Assembly: GCF_010015445.1 (NCBI RefSeq)
Contig: NC_053116.1
Coordinates: forward strand, 3,756,068-3,820,067
From: Perca fluviatilis
Lineage: Eukaryota > Chordata > Actinopteri > Perciformes > Percidae
DNA: 64,000 bases
Reading direction: 5' to 3'
Shown: in pieces, positions 1 to 12,414 of the stretch
Layout: each line of letters opens with the position of its first letter
Position numbering within the stretch: position 1 is the stretch's first letter
Translations under genes and position numbers: made by a program
The notes under the pieces: model-generated
What the model was told of the DNA's origin: nothing
What the model saw: only the letters and a program-made list of their open reading frames with translations
Databases searched by the model: none

Positions 1-290
1 TCCTCCTCCATTACTCTCAGCCCTAGCTCCCCACAGGGTTGTGTGCTGAGCCCTCTCCTTTACTCTCTGTACACATATGACTGCAGGCCAGCCCACTCGT
101 CCACCCAATACCATCGTCAAATTCGCGGATGACACAACCACCACCGGATTTATCTCGAGGGGAGATGAGTCTGAGTATAGGGACGAGGTACAGAGACTGT
201 CGAAGCAGTGTTCAGTGAATAACCTTACACTGAACACCACTGATGAATACACTGATGATACTGGACTTCCGGAAGAAGCGTGACACAGAA
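1..290 (+). mobile_element. LINE reverse-transcriptase fragment (CR1/L2-like), cut by window edge
   Basis: This is a remnant of the palm domain of a non-LTR retrotransposon reverse transcriptase. The stretch at about 34-75 reads SPQGCVLSPLLYSLYT, and after a shift of frame near 80-90 the FADD catalytic box follows at about 122-133, then a DES..RDEVQRL helix and NNLTLNTT. A short ILDFRKKRD tail (258-284) lies in a third frame. The pattern matches LINEs common in fish. The element is truncated at the window edge and its reading frame is broken at least twice, so it cannot be active. At about 285-300 the similarity changes abruptly to L1-type ORF1. Confidence 0.75.
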
Positions 291-295
291 CCGAA

Positions 296-3130
296 GAAAT
301 ATGCCAATTTACACATAGGAAACCTCGAATTGAGAGAAAAGATCCAACAAATCGAAGATCACAGCCATAAATTTAATGTTTGCATCATCGGGATCCCTTG
401 CGGCGCAGAAGGAGGACAACTAACTACCTTCATGAACAACTTTCTGAGGGAAATGTTTGGTGCGGATAAACTTGGGCCGCAGCCATATGTGAATATTGCA
501 CACCGCACCGGTCCTCAATCCCACACGCACATAATTATTGCCCGGCTGTTTAGCTGGGAAACTAAAAGTATCATTATGAAAAGGTTCGATTGAGAGTGAA
601 ATACGGCCTCCTGCATCCATGCAAGCTGATAGTTACTCATCAAGAGACCACGGTGACATTTACTGACGCTAAAGAGGCACTGACCTATTATGTGCTGGTA
701 ATCAAACCATCCCTCCAGGATCCACAAGTCGGAAATGTCCGTATATGGATCTCTTTCTCGTGTTCAGACAACTGTAAGCACTGCCAGCTTTCTTTCTTCT
801 TCTTTTTATTATTAAAATTTTGCTGTTGTTACTCCAGTATGACATTCCAATATTTTGGGGTGGAGATTTTAATTTTGTACTGGATGCAAAATTGGAAAGA
901 TCATCTCAAAATAAATATGCATTATCTAATATGTCAAGAGCTTTGTTAAATAATAAACGAAAGTTAGGACTCCTATGAAGTATGGAGAACGCTTCATCCA
1001 GAGGAGAAAGCGTTCTCTTTCTACTCCCATGTGCATGATTCATATTCACGATTAGATTTTTTATTTATCCCAGCTAATTATCTTTCAAAAATTATAAACT
1101 GCTCTTACTATGCCAGGATTCTCTTAGACCACTCTGCTCTGATTTGTGAAATAGAATTTGAAAAGCTAGCATCAAATTCCAAGCCATGTAGATTTAATAT
1201 TATGAATTTACGTCTTATATGAATGCGTATTTAGAAATGTCTAAATACAATCAAAATAACTCCATTGATAATATGGGACACACTATAAGAGGGTGTGTGA
1301 TAGCACTTTTCATCATCATTGAAAAAGAAAACAAAAAATGAGTTGAAATGCATTGAAAATTATATAATTAATCTGGAGAAGCAACACTATGTAAATAATG
1401 ACTAATATTTTGTTGCTGATAGATGAACTTAAGTTGAAGTATAATTCTTTTAATACTCATGCATGTGAATTAGCATTCATAAAATCAAAATTATCCTATG
1501 TAGAACAGGGTGAAATGGCAGGCAAACTATTAGCTAGGCAGATCAAAAAAGTGTCGGAAGATAAAACAATTCTTAAAATCAAAAAACAAGATGGAGGCAC
1601 TACCATGGATGCTCTTCAGATTTATGATGCTTTTAAATCATACTATAGTGAACTATATACATCTACTTCACAGTGTGACCCGGGCAGATGCAGATCTTTT
1701 TTAGATAACATTTTATTACCTACCTTAGCACAAGAAGTCTGCCATGGCCACACTTAAAAGTGGTAAAGCTCCGGGTTTGGTTGCACTGCCAATTGCGTTT
1801 TATAGACATTTTTCAAGTTATTTATTGCCACTGTTTCTTGCTATGATTAATGCCATAATATTACTCCAAAAAAGGGTAAAGATCCTCTCCATTGTTCTTC
1901 TTATAGGTCAATCTCAATTTGAAATGCTGATTACAAAATTATTGCCAAATTCCTAGCACTGCGCCTTGAAAAAGTTTTACCTAGTCTTATTCACTTAGAC
2001 CAAACTGGTTTTGTTCTTGGTCGCACTTCTATTGATAATTTACGCAGGAACTTTGATATTCTTTATCATACTAACGGTATTAATTCTCCGAATGTAATAC
2101 TCTCTGTCAATGCAGAGAAAGCATTCAATAGGGTTGAATGGAAATACCTTAAATCTGTTCTCTGAAGATTTAATTTTGGTCTTAAGTTCTGTCATTGGAT
2201 ACACATTCTTTACAGTGCCCTTATGGCAGTGGTTAAAACTAATGCCTTTGTACTTTGAAGACGCACGAGACAGGGTTGTCCTGTGTCACTTGCATTGTTC
2301 GCTATTGTTATCGAACCTTTAGCTGCATCAATTAGAGCTCATGATCATATCAATGGTGTGGAAATTGGGATGGAGGAGCACCTCATATCTTCGTATGCAG
2401 ACAATATTTTGTTGTACATTCATGATACAGTGAATTCAATTCCATTTTTGTTATCTTTGTGTGAAGATTCTGGAAAGTTATCAGGTTACAAAGTTAACTG
2501 GGACAAAATTGAGATAATGCCAATTTCCAATTTTGATTGTACTCTACTCAAGAATCAATTCAATTGGAATTGGTCTAAAAATTGTATTAAATACTTGGGT
2601 TTGTTTCAAGAATGGAAGATACGTTTAGTTTGAATTACCTTCCAGTAATTATTAAAGTATCAGAGGAGTTAAAAAGAACTGGCCAATTACCCATTTCATT
2701 CATGGGGAGAGTAAACATAGTTAAAATGTCGGTTTTGCCAACATTTTTGTATTTATTTCAAAATCTTTCGATTACTCCACCACAACCTTTTTTAAAAGAA
2801 TACAAAGTCTTATCTCTTCCTTTCATCCTGTCTCTTCCTGTCATCTCAGCTCAAACAGATAAAATAATTTTTTAAATACAACATGTTCATGGAAAAGAAT
2901 AGAATCCTTGCACATTGGTCCATATAACTTGAAACAATTACCATACATTGATCTTAAAGAAGTGGTTAAAATCACTAGAAATCCTGTCATACTGAATACC
3001 CTCCATATTTGGAAATGGTCTCATAAATTGTTGGGATACAAAAATACTCCCTCCCCTTTTTCCCCAATTTGGAGAAATCCACTTTTGCCCATCTAATGTT
3101 AACATTACATCTTTAAAAAGAAACACCCAC
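296..3130 (+). mobile_element. Decayed L1/Tx1-clade LINE (ORF1 end, endonuclease, RT, C-terminal part)
   Basis: Pieces of both L1 proteins appear in order but in changing frames. ORF1-like sequence at about 300-705 contains LREKIQQIEDHSHKFNVCII, a coiled-coil edge plus the start of the RNA-binding domain, then AHRTGP and a C-terminal KLIVTHQ..TTFTDAKEA. ORF2 endonuclease sequence follows: WGGDFNFVLDA near 857-890 and SYSRLDFLFIPANYLSKI near 1040-1095. The linker at 1398-1740 includes EQGEMAGKLLARQIKK. RT signals are LKSGKAPG (about 1750), NAEKAFNRVEW (about 2110) and SSYADNILLY, with a YADN catalytic box at about 2394-2405. The C-terminal part at 2640-3096 has GRVNIVKM and FSPIWRNP. Many frameshifts and stops make it a fossil. 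The 3' end is not sharply defined. Confidence 0.85.
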
Positions 3131-3244
3131 TCTATAAGTTATGTCAGGTGATAGGGAAAGCCTCTTTAATGTGGTGGGTGGAAAGGAAAAATAATCTGGG
3201 TAGTTTTTTTAGCTGAAAAAAAGACGTGTGCTGAATTAAATAAG

Positions 3245-3552
3245 GGGTGGCAGTAGCTCAGTCCGTAGAGTCAGAACAAGTTCCAGTACGGACCAAAGTA
3301 CAGAGTGTGGATTGGTAGCTGGAGAGATGCCAGTTCACCTCCTGGGCACTGCCAGGTTACCCTTGAGCAAGGCACCGTACCCCCCAACCGCTCAGGGTGC
3401 TGGTCCAGCTGGCAGCCCACTCACTCTGACATCTCTCCATTTGTGCATGAATAGGTCCTGAGCATGTCTGTGTGTATTTCAGGATTTCTAACAAACAGAG
3501 TGTAAATTGTAATTTCCCCACTGGGGATCAATAAACAGTATAATTATAATTA
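3245..3552 (+). mobile_element. tRNA-derived SINE with internally damaged head
   Basis: The head GGGGTGGCAGTAGCTCAGTC resembles a tRNA 5' half with a Pol III A box. It is followed by the fish SINE body (gagcaaggcaccgtaccccc, then cactctgacatctctccatt) and a tail gggatcaataaacagtataa that runs into an AATTAT-rich end. The region where the B box should lie is rearranged (about 3270-3300), so the promoter is probably dead. A truncated relative lies at 49303-49440. Confidence 0.7.
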
Positions 3553-4142
3553 TAACGTTAGCTGGCAAAAATACGTACACCTCTACATACTTGCAAAAAT
3601 ACGCATTTAGCTCTAGTTTTTGGTGGAAAAATCAGTGTCTCCACCATTTGTGGGAGCATATTTTTGCCTTGGCTTCAGGGTTTGGCCACTTATAACCATC
3701 AAAATGTCCAGCAAAAATTAGCCTCAGTGCCCAATGTTACAGTAGTGTTATTGTTTTCTGTAATCTGATATTTCATTGAATTCATCCTTTTTAGTTTATG
3801 AGATACGAGCTAAAGATTGTGTAACTCAAAGAATATGGTGTTAGGAGTTGAATGTATAGCTACCATGGTTTATGGGGGGAAAAGAAAAGTAAAATGTATT
3901 TATTTCCCCTAGCCGCTTAACCTTAAATTTGACCGATCGTTAAACAAGTGATTTGAGGACTCTTTTCTTCATTTTCTTCATTTCATATGTAGAACAACAA
4001 CCAGGAGGAAGAAGAAAGCTGGACATGAAGGCCTGACCTCGTGGCCCACAGGAGCACATGGTCTGTCATTGCTTGCTGAGCCACCAGGCAATGAATTTCA
4101 ACTTTGCAACCTATCTACAAACTGACATATGCAAGTATGTAG
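3553..4142. other. Unassigned stretch with a 23-bp inverted repeat pair
   Basis: No reading frame or named repeat was recognised. The most notable feature is an exact 23-bp inverted pair at 3573-3595 and 4130-4152. The right copy overlaps the putative splice acceptor of the downstream zinc-finger exon. The stretch is probably intron or 5' flank of that broken gene. Confidence 0.4.
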
Positions 4143-4375
4143 AGGTGTACGTTTTGCAACCTGTGTACTTCAGAAGTAGGAATATTCTGTAGACATGTGA
4201 AAAAACATGAGCACATGGCAAACTATAGGTTTGCATGTGGAAACGAGCAATGCCCGGTTTCCTTTACACATTTTGCTGCGTTTAAATCCCACATGCACAG
4301 GAACCACAAACAGTCACAGATTAAAGCACAAACTCAGTTCAGTGGTACCTTTGCTTGTAAAGTTAAAGATGCAGT

Positions 4376-5847
4376 AGGTAAGTATGAAGGTAAATATGGT
4401 GCAAAACGTGAGAGCTTGTAGAATACAATGTGAGAACTTGCAGAACAAAAAAATTGAACTTGTATGTTAAAATGTGCACTTGTAAAATAAAAATGTGCAC
4501 TTGTAAAATAAAAATTTGCACTTGTAAAATAAAAATTTGCACTTGTAAAAATTATTCACATTTGAAGTCACAAAAAGAAAAAAAACATGAGAGCTTGTAA
4601 AAAAAATCTGAACTTGTAAATTGAAATTTGCACTTGTAGAAAAAATATTCACAAATGTGTAGATTGATATTTGCATGAACACAATGACAGCTGCAAACTT
4701 GTAATGCAACATTTACTCATGTACTTTTTTTTTTTACTCAGGTTGATTTTCCATCACAACCACAACTCAGTGATTACAACCTCTCGAATCTGTCACTGTA
4801 TGCGCTCTCTCGCATCACAAAGAGGCGAATCCTACGCCTCGACTTTTTGAACACTTGTTGCGATACATTTGGTGCGCAAAACTAATTTGTACCTGTGGAC
4901 TTAGGCTGTGGAGCTCTGATCCAACAGAACGGAGGAAGCAGGGTTTCTATCGCCAGATGAGGGACAACTCTGTCCGGCTTATTTAGCTATGTCGCATGGA
5001 AACCTGGTTGAATAGCAAGCTAGCGTTAGCTAACTAACCAACCAGCTTCATTATAATTAAATACCTTTTAATTATCTTAACACTTTTTAACAGTCAAACT
5101 GAAACACTGGCGGTGAGCTCCAGGTCCTGCAGCCGCAGACGGACCGTCACCAGCGGTATCGGCCAGCGGAGCAACATCGCTATTATTGCCAGAAAGCTTC
5201 GGCCGACCTCGACCTGCAGTCGGAGCTCCAGCGGGACACGGAGAGCCCCGCACCCGGTAGCATCGGCACATCCCCCGGCCATGACCACAGCTTGCTTTGC
5301 TGATGTTGTGCCTCACTGCCAATCATTGCACCCGCTTGGGCAGCAACAATAGCTTCTGCAGAATTACATCCACCTCGCGGGCAGCAGCAATCATTTTTGC
5401 CGAATAATAAAGAGTTGTGGTTGTGATGGAAAATCAACCTGAGTAAAAAAAATAAAGTACATGAGTAAATGTTGCATTACAAGTTTGCAGCTGTCATTGT
5501 GTTCATGCAAATATCAATCTACACATTTGTGAATATTTTTTCTACAAGTGCAAATTTCAATTTACAAGTTCAGATTTTTTTTACAAGCTCTCATGTTTTT
5601 TTTCTTTTTGTGACTTCAAATGTGAATAATTTTTACAAGTGCAAATTTTTATTTTACAAGTGCAAATTTTTATTTTACAAGTGCAAATTTTTATTTTACA
5701 AGTGCACATTTTTATTTTACAAGTGCAAATTTTTATTTTACAAGTGCAAATTTTAACATACAAGTTCAATTTTTTTGTTCTGCAAGTTCTCACATTGTAT
5801 TCTACAAGCTCTCACGTTTTGCACCATATTTACCTTCATAGGTAAGT
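4376..5847. mobile_element. Long-TIR MITE with 8-bp target duplication, nested in the TTAA MITE
   Basis: The body is 4384-5839 (1456 bp), flanked by AGGTAAGT on both sides (4376-4383 and 5840-5847). The termini ATGAAGGTAAATATGG and its complement open very long inverted arms (4384 to about 4769 and about 5411 to 5839). Each arm carries tandem copies of a unit of about 21 bp (ttttacaagtgcaaattttt), four on the left and six on the right. An 8-bp duplication fits hAT or P-type elements. The GC-rich centre (about 4770-5410) has overlapping open frames but no recognisable transposase, so the element is non-autonomous. Confidence 0.85.
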
Positions 5848-6126
5848 CTTATAAAACTAACTTTCTGTCCTATTTGCTGAAACTGACCCTATGTTCCAGT
5901 AGAACTACATGAATTATGTAAAAAAAAAAAAAAAAAAGACAGCTCCTCTGGCACCTCCTACAGCCTGTAGTGCCATTGGTAAAATTCCACCGCTCCCGGT
6001 CGGTTTTCTCCAATCAGGGCCACAGGGGTGGTCTATCTGCCTGTCAATCACTGCTCAGGCACACGCATATATAGCGTTCTCCCCTCCCCCCTCCCCGCGC
6101 ACGAGCTGCAGAAAAGTTTTCCAAAA

Positions 6127-6224
6127 CTCCGTGAGTAATGGAGAGGCTTTTCAGAGGTGGCGTGGCTGCAGGACTTTAAAGATCTGAAGAATGATGCAGA
6201 TGTAGCCACATTTCCTCTCAACAG
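6127..6224 (+). other. Exon-like segment with splice donor carried by the TTAA MITE
   Basis: With one shift of frame, this part of the MITE reads SNGEAFQRWR then FKDLKNDADVATFPLNR and ends in AACAG followed by GTAACA (donor GT 6225-6226). The same protein pattern, FERWRQLK..DAELAYFLLN, also ending at a splice donor, occurs in another TTAA MITE at 48046-48188. The likely explanation is an exon captured by an ancestor of these MITEs. The source gene is not identified here. Confidence 0.55.
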
Positions 6225-7530
6225 GTAACATAATTACCATGAATGATTTATCTTTCACTTGGTTATTAGTAGTCAAAAGTCCACAAAGCTACGTTGGTGA
6301 GGATGATAGTAACGTTAGCACAGTGGTCGGTCTGATGTGATGCTGAAATGGCTAACGGTAGCCTGCTAGTTAGCAAATCGTTTTACTGTTGGTGAGTAAA
6401 GTTAACGTTGTGTTGTTGTTTAGTTATTGAACATGTTGTCTGACATGCCGGCAGTTCTGTCAAACTCCGTTGTGTGGGAGGGGCTTAGGAGACGGTTTGG
6501 GCTGCAGCAGAAAGGGGGGAGGGACTGAGAAGTTGTCGATGTTCAAATTTGTTGGAAAAGTCCTGGCTCTTCACAATCTTACCTACTGCAGCTTTAAAGG
6601 ATGTTCCTTTGTGGCTGATCATTTCTCAGCTTTGTGCGCTCACCTGAGAATTCACATCAGAGATGGAAAGAAAGTTTGCTGCCCCTACGATAACTGCAGC
6701 AAATATTTCAGAGTCAGAACATCCTTTGCCACGCACATTTCAAGAATTCATAAACAGATAGCCACTGCTCAGGTGGTAAGCCCCTCAGCAAGTATCAGTG
6801 GTACTCAGTCACCTGAGCGGGATCCTTGTCATCCAATGCCAGATGATCATGAAGAAGAGGATTGTGTTGAGCAACAATCATTTTTACATGATTTGGCTTT
6901 GTTTTACCTGAAAATGCATGCTAAAATGCAGTTGCCAGCTAGTACCATACAGTGCATTATTGAGGGATCAGCATGTTCATGCCTCTAGTATGGCAGACTT
7001 CTTTGACAAGTTGAAAGTGAAACTTTTAGAACTGAACATTTCACAAACTGAGATAGATAAAATAATTAATCACCATTGAGACCATTGAGATCAGACAAGA
7101 ATAACGTTTTACAAGCAGTATTTTGATTACATTGAGCCAAAACAAATTTATCTCCGAACTGATACTTAAGGAGGAGACATTGCGAACCCTCCTCAGACAA
7201 TCCAGTGTTAAATCGCAGTGTAACCAAGCAACATGTCATAACTCTGACAACATGGTTTTGGAGGATGTGATGGATGGAAAAAATGTCAAAGAGAATTCTC
7301 TCTTAAAAAGCACTCCTTCATTGTCCCTCATCCTTCACCAGGATGCATTTGAAGTTACAAATCCACTTGGCTCACGAAAAAAAACACACAAGATCTTCGC
7401 AGTGTACATGAGTCTTTGGTAAAATACAGCCACACAACCGATCCCTAGAAGATCCCACGCAGTTGATCTTGAGAAGGTGTTTTCAAGTATTATCACAGAC
7501 CTTAAAGATTTGGACTGGGCTGGTATAACT

Positions 7531-8787
7531 GGAGATCGTCGTAGCCGCATAGCGGTCACCCACTGGCTGCTGTTTTGCCTAAGAAGGGTTTTGCCTAAGA
7601 GGGGTTTTGCCGAGACTGCTGCTGTTATTTAAAAATTCTGAATATCGTAGCTATTGCTGCATGCCTGTCTTGCCTTCATGGCTACTGGGCCAATATATGA
7701 GCTGCCTGTTTTATGTGAGCCATTGTTTTATAGCTGAGGGGTTTGGCTCCCTACCTTAATTTGGTTGATTTAGTTGTTTCTTTCTTTACCTTCTTTCTAC
7801 TATGTTTTCAGTTCAGTTAAAAGTTGCAGTTATATTTTGTTTAGTTTTCTTTTCTTTAGTGAGTTTTCTACTTAAACATTGAGTTTCTTTGGTTATGTTA
7901 TTGTGCTAATTATAATTAGTGTTTTGTTTCTTTTGAGTTTATTGCAAAGTCGTTTTGTACAGCCTCCTGAGCCAGTAGTGGTTCTGTCCTGTATATGGTA
8001 TCTATATTGTGTTAAATTTCTTTCAATTTGTTATTTTCTTTATAACCTTTCATATAGATTTTTGATATTCTTTTTGTGGACTGAACCCCTTTAATTGTGT
8101 GTGTGTGTTTGCCATTTCTCCCCCCCCTCCCATTTTTAGTTGCTGAGAGCCGAAGGTGGTGGTGTTGGTGTCCGGGTGGTGGTATCTCCTTCCCGGTGTG
8201 CTGTGTCTCCCCGTTTTCATTTGCTGTGTTAACTGTTGTGTTTTTGTGTGTTCACGGGTGACTTTCCCTGGGATCCCCCTTACTGCCCTCGTACCCCCTT
8301 CTCCGCCACCGGTAAGCCTCAGCACAATTATTTTCTCCCTTTTTTGGTAAGAAAGTGTTTTAAATTGATTGCTTTTAACTTTATTGATTTTTATTGAAAT
8401 AAAAATGTATTCTTTTGAAAGTTGAATCTTGGCGCCTTTTGTATACTGACCTGTGTGACCTTAAATATCAATAATCTTGCAATTGGAAGTAAAACCATTC
8501 ATTAGTAAGTGATAGCATTCTCTGGGTGAAATTCCCCGGGTGGCGTTGTCGGTGTTTTTGAGGTGGGCTTCATCTGGAATACTACCTCTGTTCTGTCAGC
8601 TCTCGTGCCGCCACAAGTCTTACACAAGTGCACTTTGTTGTTGACATGCTTCAGTCAGTGCTTTTGACTGATCTTGGTGTGTTCAGCCAGAAAGTTTGTG
8701 CGATTACTACCCTCTGCCAGTATATCAAGCTTCAGGCCTGAAAGTTGTCTCGCTGCATCACGCAATATGCTCTTTTTAAACCAACAG
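7531..8787. other. T- and GT-rich stretch without a recognised gene
   Basis: No coding homology was seen. An AATAAA signal at about 8398 is followed by cttggcgcc near 8429. That could be the end of an LTR beside a primer-binding site, but paired TG...CA ends and a target duplication were not found, so no LTR call is made. The final 250 bases may include 5' sequence of the SAMD3-like pseudogene. Confidence 0.35.
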
Positions 8788-10657
8788 ATATGGATGTTGA
8801 AGACATACACCGTGAAATTACGAAGACTTTACCAGAGCTACAACATGAGACACTGAGGACACTAGTTGCACACTTGAAAGATGTTATCGGTGTCAGAAGC
8901 AGAAGCGACCTTGTGTTTGTTAGAACCGAGGACATTAGTCTGTTTCTCACTCCAATACAGAGCCTGAAAACTCATTCAAGCATTTAAAAATGGTGAGCCA
9001 TTCTTATCTATCTTATTTACAGCAGTAGACATTTTTTAAGTGGATTGTTAATGTTGGAATTTGTGTTGTTGGACAGTTTGGATGAAAAAACAAGATATCA
9101 TTTTCAGGGATATGATTTCCCCAACCACTGTGTTCTTTATTAATATAACTATTATTCTGCAATAATAATGTGTGAATATTTCATCTGTACATAGTATGTG
9201 AAATGATTGTATCTTCTTTGTTAAATCAGATGGGCAAGTGGTTTCAAGTCCTTCAGACAGTCACTTGGAACATAGTGTTTCACGGCCTGTGCGTCTCCTA
9301 CCAGAAGCACTTTCACTTGAAGCCGCTCAAATTTCCCTGCTTCCTTCACAGCCGTCACATTGTCAGCCACCTTCCTCAAACCGAAAAAAATCCTCCTGGA
9401 TCAGCATCTTTGAAGTTCCATGGGACAAGATGCCAGCCCGACTCACCGGTTCACCCAGAAGAACAATGATTAGAGCTGTTGTTGAGGCAATTCAAGTACA
9501 CTGTCCAAACCCTAACAAAGCTGCCTGTGCAGAAGTTGCGAAAGCAATCGTATCCAAGTACCCTGGATCCTTTGCTGACAAGACTGGGGAAGGCGAGCAG
9601 CTGGGATGTGATTATTATTCACTGCTCAGACAGCTTAAAACCAGAGTTGAACACGTAAATAGAGACAATGTCAGTCATCGACTCCTGAAGCCTAGGAAAA
9701 GGTCCAGCGATGACAGCAGTGGTGATGATGCTGTACCACCAAGAGAGGCAGAAGAGAAGCAGATAGTTATGGATGGCAGCTAACAATTCTTCCAGAGGGA
9801 GAAACATCAGAATCATTAGAGGTCAAGAGAAAGACCTAGGTAACTATCTTCAAGTCAGCAGCACCCACAGCTGTTGAGAAAACGGATGTAGAAGAGTATA
9901 TGGGATTAACATATATTTATCAGAGCCACATGATAAATACTTGGCCCCCTCCCAGTCTATGCGAAATTGAAGAGCAGTGGCCTTTTCTCTTTACAAAAAG
10001 AGGTCTCTGCAGTCATTTCGAAACCCTACCAAAGGTAGGAGGATCTTGAAGTTTTTCTAAACCCAGACACTTAAATGGCTGTACTCTGTGAGATGGAAAG
10101 CACAGAGATGAACAACCACCAGATTGCCATTGCTGCTGTTCTTCTGTTGATGAAGTTCTTCCAAGAGCAAGACGACCAAATCTTCATCTTGACGGATGTA
10201 ATAGCACTTTCTTTTTTAAGTTCTTACAGCCTCACCATCAGTTCAACATTTTTTATTTAAACAGAAATTACTTCCAATATGTGAGATGCTTTTCTTTTTT
10301 GGTTTGCAGCCAACCTCGACCAAGATGTCCATTGAGCAGGAGGTGACATTGTTCACCACACCAAGGGTGATCATGCTAGGTACGAGAAATTGTTTGAAGA
10401 AGAGGAGGATGTTTTATTAGCAATGTATGTTTGGTATTCTGGACATACTGCAAATGAGATAAGATGTTTATTTGTTTTTTAGGAAGAAGTTTGATGTCTT
10501 CCACCCATTGGATGGTCAGCATTGAGGGGAAGATCTTCTTTGAAGCTAACCAACTTAATGACTTTGCCAGTGCTTTTCCCGTCTTCTTTGGCTCCTTTTA
10601 TGTGTTCAATCTTGAATATCAAGAGTCAGCATCCACTACACTGGAGTTGGTACAGAG

Positions 10658-12367
10658 GTAAGTAATTATCTGCATAAAGCATGTAATAGGTAATGGTAAA
10701 TATTTCGACTTACTGACAAAGAGAAAACACTTCAGAAAAAGACTTGGGTGTATAGAGCCCTATTACTGTGGTAACTTACAGTGAAAACACGTAGAGCTGC
10801 GTAGCGCAGCTATTTTTATTTCAGTGCCTATGTTATCCAATCCAGGGACAGACTGACAATCTGTGCGTTTGGGAAAAGTCCAGAACAGCCGTCCAACCGA
10901 CGGCTGTCGGCACAAAAAAAGTTTAATAAAGCGATATTAACAGCCAACAGCAGGGGGCGCTAATACAATCACTTATATGCTACGTGTAAAAAAAAAAAAA
11001 AAGGAAGAAGAGTAGGGCTACATTATAATGTGACTAGTAGAAAACGTAAGGAGAAAGGTGGATGGGAAAAATTCAAAGAAAAGAGCAGGACACATTATAA
11101 TAGGCTGCCTTTATCCCTATCTTAGCGAATTGCATAGTCAGCTATGAACATGGGTGTGTATCATGATTATGAAAATTATCATGCCATTTAGTGTTATATG
11201 TAATAATTTCTGTCTGGTTAATTTGAAACATTAATCGCGGGTTGACCGCGATTTCACTCGGTTGTATATGAGAGGTTGTAGTGAGCTCACTTTTGCTGCT
11301 AGGATGAAGACTATGGTATTGAATTAAACGGGAAAACATCAGGCATGCATTGGTACCACTCTAAATGTGCTAACAAACAGGGAAGGGGGCTAAATAATTC
11401 ACCAAATGTAACCAAAAGTTTAACCAAAAAATCCTAGCTTGCACTTTCTGTCTGTCTTCCATCAGAGTGCAGTTTTTCCTCGTCTTTCATATTTGCGTTT
11501 ACTATTGTGGAACTGGCAAAGACCTGGTGGTTGATTATGAAAGCTTCACAGACAACATTGATAGGGCCTAGTCATTTTCATCATTTCACAGCCTTAATAT
11601 GAATCAAAAGTGTAATATGACATTAAAAAAATATGAAATAGGTTATTCAATGCTAATTCTTTAACACAAAGTAAAACGTATAATATTACATCATCAATAA
11701 TAGCTAATAACCTATCTTTAAAATCTTTTGTTTATTCAGGTTGAAGATGCACAAAAGGTGACAGGGAGAGTGCAGGGAAGTGCCAGGATGTCCCAGGATG
11801 TTCTACATCACAATATTTCAAACGGACCAAGTCAGATTGTCATAGCCTGGAACTATTTTTTGCTTACTACCCTCAGCAAAAGCCTAAAAACCTGTTTTTA
11901 GATTAGATGTTTTATAATTACAAGTTTGTGTAATTTGGGGTTTCTGTAGCCAGTGACATTTCATTATTTGTATTTTATTTTCAATGCAGATGTAATGGCA
12001 TTGTAAATTTTTAGTTTTTATTTGAAGGTTTTGAGATGTTACTTGCTGAGAATACCTTGTCTGATAGGCTACAGTATTTTGGCATAGTATCAGGACTTCC
12101 TGGCTAGTGTCTGTCGCGCACGGCCAGGGGCAAATGGCCGGATGATGGGCCTATTTGGGAGAAAGTCGGCCCACGCGCTGCAGCAATCATTTTGTCGTCT
12201 CCTCTCTTTCTTGCGCGAGACGTGAGAGAATGTGTCAAGCAAGGCAGTTAATCACATACAGGAAGACCACAGTAGGTTCCTGGTGATTTGGGCTCTCTTG
12301 ACTTCTCACAGCGAGACATGCGATCAGGCACACGGAAGGAGAGCCCGACGGACAGACAGAGAGAGTG

Positions 12368-12414
<47 letters not shown>

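Larger units (their letters stand above)
4363..6597. mobile_element. TTAA-type MITE (about 763 bp) inserted in the zinc-finger exon
   Basis: The ends are AGATGCAGTAGGTAAG (from 4367) and CTTACCTACTGCAGCT (to 6593), inverted copies with one mismatch. Each is flanked by TTAA (4363-4366 and 6594-6597), the target duplication of piggyBac/Kolobok-type cut-and-paste elements. Taking out one TTAA plus the element restores zinc-finger spacing across the junction. The element is itself split by a second MITE at 4384-5839; without it the length is about 763 bp. It has no transposase but carries an exon-like segment at 6127-6224. Confidence 0.85.
4143..7530 (+). pseudogene. C2H2 zinc-finger protein of a multicopy teleost family, broken and transposon-interrupted
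   Basis: After a possible acceptor (tatgtag before 4143) the frame reads CTFCNLCTSEVGIFCRHVKK, a degenerate first finger. A second finger follows (FACGNEQC, then HMHRNH), then FACKVK ending at TTAA 4363-4366. The frame resumes at 6598 as GCSFVADHFSALCAHLRIH, completing a third finger, with a fourth at CCPYDNC to HISRIH. Downstream come an acidic linker and FLHDLALFYLKMHAKMQLPA, typical of this repeated family as I recall it. The frame stops at 6986-6988. Further family-like pieces are MADFFDKLKVKLLELNISQ, SLILHQDAFEVTNPLGS (about 7330-7380) and VFSSIITDLKDLD (about 7475-7515), separated by stops and shifts. The usual C-terminal half is missing. What the intact family does is not known to me. 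Confidence 0.65.

Noticed and set aside
5077..5437. Overlapping GC-rich open frames
   Set aside because: They fill the centre of the inner MITE on both strands with no motif; base composition explains them.
7531..8440. Solo LTR ending beside a tggcgcc primer-binding-like word
   Set aside because: No matching 5' terminus, no target duplication and no internal retroviral sequence could be found.
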